DNA of 43,036 nucleotides from Prevotella sp. (GTDB lineage Bacteria > Bacteroidota > Bacteroidia > Bacteroidales > Bacteroidaceae): contig JAFSNG010000011.1 in assembly GCA_017447515.1 (NCBI GenBank), forward strand, positions 1 to 43,036, read 5' to 3'. Numbering within the stretch: the stretch's first letter is position 1; every line of letters starts with the position of its first letter. The translations under genes were made by a program, and so were the position numbers. Positions 1 through 8,400 of the stretch are shown here, in pieces. The notes beneath the pieces were generated by a model, which made no database searches, was not told the origin of the DNA, and was given only the letters and a program-made list of their open reading frames with translations.

Positions 1-1537
1 TAAGATGACGGCTTCTACGCTCCCGTGCATTGTTTAAGAGCGCCAGGATAGTAGAGTACATCTTAGAACTCAGCTCGTCGCTCATCTCGCAGATGACGGC
101 AAATAACTTGATCATCTTCTTCATCTCTTCAAGATTATGTTGCTCGTAATCTATCGAGCATTCGAACTTAATACACGAAAGCATCTTATCGACCAACGAG
201 AACTTGGTATAGAACGGGTGCTTGAGGTGCTCCCTGTAGCCGAAGGCCAGACTGGCCACAAGGATAGGCACACCACCCACAATCAATCCCAGCCACATGG
301 CATCGGCACTGACCTTCGAAAGGCCAAGCATACTCAGATAGGCTATGATACCCATGGCGAATACCAGCACGATCTTGGCCGTTACGTGACCTGCCAGTTG
401 CAGTACGACAGTGGCATATACCGCTACGGCACAGAAGCAGAAGTAGTAGATGCCAAAGCAGGTGAATACCCTGCGGGCCAGGGCGAGGTCGATACCGTCG
501 AGACCAAAGCACCACAGGAAAAACTGCGGCACAGCCACCAGTAACAGCAGTAGCACACCGTAGAATCCCACCAGTATGCCGGCAGTATTATTCATGATGC
601 GCCGCAGTCCGTAGCTGTCGCCGGTAGCACGCATGTAGGTGACGAGCGAGACGCCAGCCATAGTGAGTCCCAAAACAACCGAGAACGTGGCCGACTGTAT
701 CTGCAGACATACATCAAAGAGTGTCAGCCCATCGTGGCCTGCCACTTTCAGTACCAATGCGTTGCCCAGCAGCATAAAGGCATTTACCACGATAAAATAT
801 ACGTTGAAGCCGAAGCCATGCTTGAGGTTCTCGCCGATAATGGCACCCAGGTCGCCCTGCGGCCGCACCAATCTGAACTGGCTCTTGCCCTTAAGGAAAT
901 GGGGCGATATGAGCGCGAGATTGATGAGACTCGAAATGACCGTACCCCATGCCGCACCGCTGATGCCCATGCCGAGAACACCGATGAAAAGGATGTCGAG
1001 CACCACATTGGCCGCACTGCCCGTAGCCACGGCTCGGGTGGCTAACTGCGGAACTCCTTCTTGCGTTGCAAAGTCGTTGAACGTGTTGTTTAGCGGCAGG
1101 ATGAGCAGGTAGATTACGATCACCTGTAGGTACTCGCGGGCATACGCTGCGCTCTCGGGCCTACCGGTCAGTCCCAAAGAGATGCTGTCGAGGTTAATCC
1201 AGATGCCCACAGCCGCTATTACCGCCACCAGCACCGCCGAGGCGAATGCCGCTGTGTATATACGGTTGGCCTTGTCGCGGTTGCCCTTGGCCAACTGACC
1301 TGCTGCAAGCACTGCGCCGCCGCGTTCACATATCATCGTCAGCACGCTCACTGCGTTGACTATAGGTAGCGCTACACTCACTGCGATGAAAGCATCGTTG
1401 CCCAACAGGTTGCTCGAAAAGAGCCCGTCGACCAGCGTCGCTATGAGCGGTGCCAATGCCGTAAGCGTAACGCTCAACAGGGTTAGCCGGTAAGCCTTGT
1501 CGATAAGATAGCTGTTACGAAAATTGCTAATATTCAT
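1..1537 (-). CDS. MATE family multidrug/Na+ antiporter, partial, with C-terminal cytoplasmic extension
   Basis: I translated this open frame by eye from an ATG at 1537 down to the window edge, about 512 codons without a stop. It begins MNISNFRNSYLID and shows the alternating hydrophobic helices and small-residue loops of MATE exporters, which pump cationic drugs or other small molecules out of the cell against Na+ or H+. MATE proteins are usually about 440-460 aa. Here the frame continues beyond residue 450 into a hydrophilic region (nt 190 to 1, with FECSIDYEQHNLEEMKK and later STILALLNNA) that resembles the start of an anti-sigma/histidine-kinase-like ATPase domain; that domain call is tentative. 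The gene lies 26 nt after the KilA-N fragment on the same strand and may be co-transcribed with it. The C-terminus is outside the window. Confidence 0.82.
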   Translation of the reverse strand, partial: MNISNFRNSYLIDKAYRLTLLSVTLTALAPLIATLVDGLFSSNLLGNDAFIAVSVALPIVNAVSVLTMICERGGAVLAAGQLAKGNRDKANRIYTAAFASAVLVAVIAAVGIWINLDSISLGLTGRPESAAYAREYLQVIVIYLLILPLNNTFNDFATQEGVPQLATRAVATGSAANVVLDILFIGVLGMGISGAAWGTVISSLINLALISPHFLKGKSQFRLVRPQGDLGAIIGENLKHGFGFNVYFIVVNAFMLLGNALVLKVAGHDGLTLFDVCLQIQSATFSVVLGLTMAGVSLVTYMRATGDSYGLRRIMNNTAGILVGFYGVLLLLLVAVPQFFLWCFGLDGIDLALARRVFTCFGIYYFCFCAVAVYATVVLQLAGHVTAKIVLVFAMGIIAYLSMLGLSKVSADAMWLGLIVGGVPILVASLAFGYREHLKHPFYTKFSLVDKMLSCIKFECSIDYEQHNLEEMKKMIKLFAVICEMSDELSSKMYSTILALLNNARERRSRHL

Positions 1538-1563
1538 AGTTGCGATAGTTTTGCTTGACTGTT

Positions 1564-1830
1564 TTACTGCACCTTCTTCCACGTGCCGTTGGCTCTGAAC
1601 GTGTCGAATTGCACACGGTTAAAACTTGGATTATGAAGGCTCTCCCAAAGTCCGAGAAATTCAATGGTGTTGCGGTTGCGCATCCAGTTCTGTATGGCAA
1701 AGCGCGGGTCATCGCTGTTGCGATAGCGAGCAATATCCGTCAACGAAATGTACTCGTTACGGTAATCCTCGGTATAGATTCCCACATCAATGCCCTTCAC
1801 ATGCAATGTATCGCTCTTGACTTTTGCCAT
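1564..1830 (-). CDS. Short KilA-N domain protein, probably truncated
   Basis: This 88-aa protein begins MAKVKSDTLHVKG and carries the N-terminal half of a KilA-N domain: YISLTDIARYRN, then IQNWMRNRNTIEFLG and WESLHNPSFN. KilA-N is a DNA-binding module found in phage and bacterial proteins. From memory, Bacteroidales homologues are about 250-290 aa and continue after this point with a WIE/GGTFAHKDIA-like region. Here the similarity stops at about residue 72 and a short unrelated tail ends at a stop codon, so the protein looks truncated. I found no continuation in the other frames downstream before the MATE start at 1537. It may be a remnant or a small DNA-binding regulator. A -7-like element and a dyad lie just upstream. 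Confidence 0.7.
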   Translation of the reverse strand: MAKVKSDTLHVKGIDVGIYTEDYRNEYISLTDIARYRNSDDPRFAIQNWMRNRNTIEFLGLWESLHNPSFNRVQFDTFRANGTWKKVQ

Positions 1831-2125
1831 ACAAAATCCTTTTTAATTCAAAACCTTTGCAAACTTTGCGATGCAAAGTTACGAATTTTTCTCCAAACTA
1901 ATGACATAATTACAGACTTTAACGTGTAATGATGCTCATTCCGCTCAAGAATGAGTTAAAATGGTGCATTTTAGTCTGTCTTGAATTATTAACCGGCCCT
2001 GTAACACAGCTACTTAACGCAGCCGAGGTGTGGAACACCGGGACAGATACTGTTTCATTGAAAGATATTGTTTGCTATTTCAATAGATTTCTACCGCTGT
2101 TCCCCATCCAGCACCTGTCCCTGCG
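1831..2125. other. Gene-poor spacer with decayed NRPS-like sequence at its right end
   Basis: Apart from the dyad at 1862-1881, I see no convincing gene here. An open frame from 1929 to 2186 has no recognisable product and is not in the frame of the NRPS remnant beside it. From about 2079 to 2125 scattered words (a TTCAATA and a TTCCCCAT) line up with NRPS-1 sequence near 9552-9570, but with indels and many changes. I read this as the eroded edge of the NRPS remnant. Confidence 0.5.
1862..1881 (-). promoter_or_regulatory. -7 element overlapped by a perfect 8-bp dyad, upstream of the KilA-N gene
   Basis: AACTTTGC and GCAAAGTT are perfect inverted arms around GAT (1862-1880). On the minus strand the right arm merges into TAACTTTG (1874-1881), which matches the Bacteroidetes -7 consensus TAnnTTTG. 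It lies about 44 nt upstream of the KilA-N start at 1830. A dyad over the -7 element could be an operator, perhaps for the KilA-N protein itself, but that is inference. No well-spaced -33 TTTG was found. Confidence 0.45.
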
Positions 2126-2389
2126 TTCCCCGACTGGATTACGGAAGATGGTAAATACGACCATCTGCCGCAGAACGAGACACTAATCAACGCTGTTCTC
2201 TCCACGCAGAAGAACTTCTTGGTCGAGGCACTGGTAAACATCGTTGAAATGAACGACAAATACATTTTCAAAGTGATGTATTCCGGCTATTATTCCAGGA
2301 AGATGATGAAAGCGCTGGCAAAGACGTATAATGAAACCATCATTCAGATGTTGAAGAGTGAAGGACGAACACACGGGCAAACGCGATAA
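2126..2389 (+). pseudogene. Remnant 3' end of an NRPS gene (C-terminal part of the terminal condensation-like domain)
   Basis: The frame ending at the TAA at 2387-2389 encodes FPDWITEDGKYDHLPQNE and continues to KSEGRTHGQTR. It is nearly the same as the last about 87 residues of NRPS-1, and its first two thirds is closer still to the end of NRPS-2. There is no start codon, and upstream of 2126 the homology breaks down with indels, so this is the 3' stump of a former NRPS gene. It is a mosaic: EDGKYD, VNIVEMN and KYIFKVMYSGYY match NRPS-2, while ALAKTYNETIIQMLKSE plus the RTHGQTR tail match NRPS-1. It is evidence for past duplication, deletion and gene conversion at this locus. Confidence 0.85.
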
Positions 2390-2446
2390 AATTATGTTAA
2401 ATTTTGCTTTTCTATCGTTATTTCACAAATAATAATGTATTTTTGC
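2279..2446 (+). repeat. Direct repeat copy 1 (NRPS 3' end plus promoter), upstream of NRPS-1
   Basis: This 168-bp segment matches 9733-9900 at a constant offset of 7454 with only three mismatches seen by eye: 2287 C/T, 2363 G/A and 2436-region T/C. Weaker homology extends left to about 2126 (copy 2 about 9580). It covers the end of the NRPS reading frame, the stop codon and the promoter region, and so places direct repeats on both sides of NRPS-1. Confidence 0.9.
2418..2445 (+). promoter_or_regulatory. Putative promoter of NRPS-1 with upstream dyad
   Basis: TATTTTTG at 2438-2445 matches the Bacteroidetes -7 consensus TAnnTTTG and sits 30 nt before the ATG at 2476. Just upstream, TTATTT-CAC-AAATAA (2418-2432) is a perfect inverted repeat that could be an operator. 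I found no well-spaced -33 TTTG; the nearest (2403-2406) is about 31 nt away. The same block recurs before the lipoprotein gene. Confidence 0.55.
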
Positions 2447-2475
2447 ATATCAAAAATGCTCACGAAGAAAGAAGA

Positions 2476-5400
2476 ATGACTACATATCCGTTACTGCAAT
2501 CACAATTAGGCGTGCTGCTACAGAGCATGCAGCACCCTGAGTCTACACAATATAATCTGCCCAACTACATCTTCATGCCTTTGACCATGAAGATGGAGCG
2601 AGTCGCCAGTGCCATGCGTACACTCCTCCAGTCGGTTCCAGAACTGCATACGCGCTTTGTCACTGGTGAACAAGGTGAGATACGACAGTGGTGCGACGTG
2701 TCGATGCCCATTCCCGTTACAACCCGCAAGTGTTCGGAGACGGAACTGCAGGAATATCTTAGCGAGGGCTTTGTGCGCCTGTTCGACCTGTTTGGCAGTG
2801 AGCCGCTCTTCCGTGCTGAGGTCATTGAGACCGAGGAGCGCCTGTGTCTGCTCTCCGATGGTCATCATGCCATCGTCGACGGCATGTCGTTTGCGCCTAT
2901 CCTGACTTCGGCCTTTGCAAAGATTTATGAGGGTGGGACTGTAGAGGTGCCGTCGTACGGCATGTATCAGGCTGCTGAGGACGAGGCGGCGGCGTTCGGC
3001 ACCCCGCTCTACCAACGCGCCAAGGACTACTATGCCCAGAAGTTTGCCGGGCTAGAGATGGTCACGCTGAGCCACTGCCCGTATGGTACCATGGGAGCCA
3101 TGGGGGCTTGCACAACTGCCGTCAACCGAAGTTCGTGCGACGACTGGTGCCGCGAGCATGGCGTACAGGCAAACCTGTTGTTCCAGGCTGCCTTTAGCCA
3201 CGTTCTCTCCGTCCTCACCCGTCAGCAACGCGTTGCCTATGCTGCCGTTAATCACGGCCGTATGGACAAGCGGTTGCGGGGCTGCGTCGGCATGTTTGTG
3301 AAGACTGTACCCGTGCTGGTCAATGCAGATCCTGCACAACGGGTTGTCGACTTTGTCAAAAGCCTGCGCGGTGAGCTGATGAGCACCATCCGCCATGGTG
3401 TCTATCCCTTTACCCACTTCTGCTCTGACCTCGGCATGAAGCCTGGCATTATCTTCGACTTTCTGGCAGTGGCCGACATGGAGGAGCACGTGATGCTCAG
3501 CGATGGTGAGATGCGTGCCGTACAGCCCGCACGAAAGGAGATCGACTCCGACCTCAGCGTGGATATCTACCTGAAAGGGGACAGCTACGAAATACGCGTG
3601 CAGTCGAGCCTGGCCATGAACGACGAAGCAACCTTGCAGATGGTGGCTGAAGCCGTCAGAGTAGCCGTCAACAACATGGTGGCCCACCCCGAGGCGACGC
3701 TCGGCGAACTCGACCTCGTCAGCGACGAAGAGCGTGAAGCCCTCGTACAGCTTGGCACGGGCGAGCATTTGGACATCGATCCACAGATGACCTTTGTGAA
3801 GGCTTTTGAACAGCAAGCAAGAAAGACGCCCGACAACCTGGCCGTGGCAGATGCCACCGATAGCCTGACTTACGGCGAGTTGTCGCGCCGTTCCAATATT
3901 CTCGCACACCGGCTGATAGAGAGCGGTGTGAAGCCTGGCGACTTCGTGGCCGTCATGCTCCCCCGCACGATTGCGTTCCCGCTCGCCGTCATTGCCATTC
4001 ACAAGGCCGGCGCCGCCTATGTACCAATAGACTTGGAATACCCCGAAGAACGCCAAAAGTACATGCTTGATGACTGCCAGGCAAAGGTCGTCATCGACAG
4101 CCAGTTCCTCTCATCACTCTTCACACCCGCACCCCCGCACCCCCGTACCCCCGTTGAAGTCATCGACCTCTCCACCCCCGACGGCCTGGCTTACATGATC
4201 TACACTTCAGGCTCCACGGGTCGTCCCAAGGGCGTAATGATAGGGCAGTCAGCCTTATGGAATTTCGTCAATACGGCCATTCATGCCATTGGTCTCACAG
4301 CAGCCGACCGTGTGGGTAGCCACTTCTCATTCTCGTTTGACGGGCATGTTGAGGACCTGTTCCCCATCCTTACATTAGGTGGTTCTATTCATATCATGCC
4401 CTCCGAGATTCGCCACAATTTGGAGAAAATCAAGCAGTTCCTGACCGACAACAATATCACATACGCAGGTTTCACGACACAGGTAGCCGTCATGATGCTG
4501 AACACTTATGGCGATGACCTGCCAATAAGAGCTATCAATAGCGGTGGCGAGAAGATGCCTCCTGCCTATAGTGACCGCATCACCATCATTAACAGCTACG
4601 GGCCGATGGAGTGCACTTGCGTGTCTTCCTATTATACGCTGCCCCGTGGCGTGCATGTTGACAACGTTCCTATCGGCCGGCCGGCTCTCAACAGTTACTA
4701 CTTCCTCATCGATCCGATGGGGCGGCTTGTACCTCGGGGAACTGTCGGCGAATTATGCTTTGCCAGCCAACAAGTGGGGTATGGCTATTGGCAACAGCCT
4801 GAGCAGACAGCGGCAGTCTTTACCAACTGTCCTTTCTTGCCTGCTCAAGCCAATGGAAAACCAGTACTAATGTACCACACCGGCGACCTGTGCCGCTGGA
4901 ACAATGAGGGCTTGCTCGAGTTCGTTGGTCGTACCGACGGTCAGGTGAAGCTTCGTGGTTACCGCGTCGAGCTGGGTGAGATAGAAAGTTGCGCCTCCAA
5001 CTTCAAGGGCATCAGCCAGGCGGTAGCTGTCATCCGCCCCATCAAGGGCAGCGACACGCTCTGCCTCTACTATACGGCGGACGGCGATACTGTGGTTGAT
5101 GCCGACGAGCTGCGCCGGTTCCTGGGTCGCACACTGGCCGACTACATGGTGCCGACGGCATACCTGCAGCTGGACGTGCTGCCCCTGACACCCAACGGTA
5201 AGGTAGACCGTCGCAGGCTACCCGAACCGACGCTGCGGCAGGAGGCCATCGTAGCACCCGCCACAGAGTTGGAGCAACAGCTCTTTGACATCGTGGCCAG
5301 ACAGTTGGGAACCGTCGACTTCGGCGTCACTACCGACCTCGTGACCCTCGGAATGTCCTCGATTGACGCCATGCGCCTGAGTCTGGCTATCGGTCAGCAG

Positions 5401-8400
5401 ACGGGACTGAAGATAAACGTGGGTGAGCTTCTGGCGAACCCCACCATCCGCCACATGGCAGAGACCGCCCGTCGCCAACAGGCCGACGTCGACCTTGCCG
5501 AGTTCCACCACGAGCAGGACAGCTACCCGCTGACCGCCAACCAGCGCGGTGTCTACATAGACTGGGAACTGAACCGCGACACCACGCAGTACAACGTGCC
5601 TGTAGCCATCTGCCTCGGAGAGACCGATGCCAGCAGGCTGGCCGATGCCCTTAGGCAGGTTGTCGATGCCCACAGCTACATCAAGACCCGCTTGGAAATC
5701 CGTGACGGCAGCGTGGTGCAGTTGCGCCGCGATGAAGCCCCCGTGCAGGTTTCCGTCTCCGCCGTTGACAGCGAGCCCGACCGTGACTTTTTCCAGCAGC
5801 GCGTCAGGCCCTTCAACCTTTTCACCGACGACCTGTACCGCCTGGAGGTCTACACCTATGGAGGGCGCACATGGCTCTTCATGGACTTCCACCATATTGT
5901 GACTGACGGTCTGTCGGATGCCGTGTTCTACCGTGACCTTCTGGCCGCCCTTCACGGCACGCAGCCCAAGAAGGAGACGGTGACCGCCTTCGACTACGCC
6001 CTGTACGAGCACCAGTTCTGCGGCACCGACCGCCATGCCGAGGCACGCGACTACTTCGACCGTTTGCTTGCCGGTGCCGAGGCAGCCTCCTACCCACGTA
6101 CAGCCAACGGCACGGCGCACAAGGTGGCCTCTATTACGTCTACCGTTGCCGACAGCGATGCCATTCGCAATGCCTGTCGCCGCATGGGCATCACGCCCAA
6201 CTCCTACTTCCAGACCGTGTTGTCCCAGGTGCTGCACCGCCTGACGCGACAGGAGCGCCTGATGCTGGCTACTGTCTCAAACGGCCGTTCGCTGGCCCAG
6301 ACGGAGGGCATCATGGGCATGTTTGTCAGGACGCTGCCCCTGGTCTCCGTGGACGGTGATGCCGCCGGCACCACTTTTGCCGCCGCCGCCCAGTCCATTC
6401 ACCGCCAGAGCATCGAGAGCATGAACCGCGACTTCTATCCCCTGACGGAGGTGGTGGAGCGCCATAGACTACGCCCAGAAATACTCTATGCCTTCGAAGG
6501 CGGCATCTACGATAATATAGCTGCATCCTTCAGTTCCGACGCCGACGTAATTTTGCTTACCCTCGACACGCCGAAGATGCCTGTGGAGGTAACAGTCTAT
6601 CCTGACCGTCAGGGTGTCTACACGATATTCCTAAACTTTGATACGGCCCTCTACTCCCAGGCCTCGATGACGGCACTGGCCAGTGCGCTGACCGCCTGTG
6701 CTACCTCTGCTGCAAAAGAGAATATCCTACTTAGTGACATAGAGTTGACCACCGATGAGCAGCGTGCTGCACTCGTCGAACTTGGTAAGGGTGAGCACTT
6801 TGACCTGTCCCCAACCGAAACGCTGGTCAGTCTTTTCCGTCAACAGGCGTCTGCTACTCCCGATGCAATAGCCGTGGTGTATGAAGACTGCCAGATGACT
6901 TACCGCAAACTGGATGAGTTGACTGATCGTTTAGCAGCACACCTTATTAATAATTACCAGATACAATCCGAGGAGGCAGTCGGCGTGATGATTGACCGCT
7001 CGGAGTTGATGGTGGTCTATCCGCTGGCCATCATGAAGGCAGGCGGTTGCTATATGCCGCTCGACTTTAGCTTCCCCGCCGACCGTCTGAAGTATATGTG
7101 CGACGATGCCGGCATACGTCTGATTCTCAGTGAAAGGCTACGGATAGGCGACGGCACGTCGGGAATGAGTGACCGTGTGGCACAGGCCATGCCCGACTAT
7201 CAAGGAGCTGTCCTCACAAGCGATGATTTGGCCACGTTGTCGTCCAGCGACATGAAGTTGCCAGTTGTCGGTGCCGGGCAACGCTACGTGCTGCTCTATA
7301 CTTCGGGCTCCACAGGTTTTCCCAAGGGCGTAGCATTGGAACATCACAATATGGTAAACTACTGCTATTGGTATGCCAAGGAATGCCGTCTGTCGCCAGT
7401 CGATCATGTGATGGCATATGCTAACTTCGGCTTCGATGCCCACATGCTCGATATATTCCCCACGCTGTCGGCAGGTGCTAGCGTCTATATTCTGTCCTCT
7501 GAGATACGTATGGACTTGAAGGCCATGAACCAATATATGGAGGCCAACGCCATCAACGTTGCCTTTATTACCACTCAGATAGGCTATCTGTTTGCCACCA
7601 CGATGGACAACAAGTCACTACGACTACTGGCCACTGGCGGTGAGAAATTATTGCCGCTGAAAAAGCCGCACTTCGACATGTACAACCTTTACGGCCCAAC
7701 GGAGGCTACAATTGGTCCGACCTACTTCAAGATAGACAAGGACTTCGATTCCTCCATCATCGGCAGTCCGATAGCCAACGTACAACTGTATGTGGTGGAC
7801 AGTGACATGCGTCTTGTACCACGCGGTGTATCTGGCGAACTGGTCATTTGTGGCGAGGGAGTAGCGCGCGGTTATCTGCATCCCACAGAGGCAGATGCTG
7901 CAAGGTTTACCACGTTCTTCACAGAGCGAAGTGGCGAAGCCGAGCGCATTGGTCAGCGTGCCTACCGCACGGGAGACATGGTGCGCTGGACGGATGACGG
8001 CAACCTTGAATTCCTTGGGCGTGTTGATAATCAGGTGAAGTTGCGTGGCCTTCGCATCGAGATGGGCGAGATAGAAAGCCGTGCCTCAAAGTATGATGGC
8101 ATCGGTCAGGTGGCCGCCGCCGTCAAGAAGATCGGTGGCGTAGAGAACCTCTGCCTGTATTATACGGTGTCCGATGAATGTGCAGTCGATAAGGATGACC
8201 TGAAGGCCTTTCTCGCCGAGACACTGACCGACTACATGGTTCCGACAGCTTACATGCAGTTGGATGCCATGCCGCTCAATGCCAACGGCAAGATTGATCG
8301 CAGCCAGTTGCCTGCTGTTGACGAGAGCCTGCTGCATGTCGAATATGTAGCACCGGAAAGCGAACTGGAAAAGTTGATAGTCAGCGGTTTTGAAAAAGTG

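Noticed and set aside
1929..2186. Small plus-strand open frame before NRPS-1
   Set aside because: It has no recognisable product, and its frame differs from the NRPS remnant that it overlaps.
2404..2475. In-frame upstream ATG extending NRPS-1 by 24 residues
   Set aside because: It lies before the -7 element at 2438-2445, and the residues have no counterpart in NRPS-2, whose start aligns with 2476.
5218..6237. Long antisense open frames within the NRPS genes (also 3052-4056 and others)
   Set aside because: They are mirror frames of GC-rich NRPS coding sequence with no signature; the sense frame shows intact domains.
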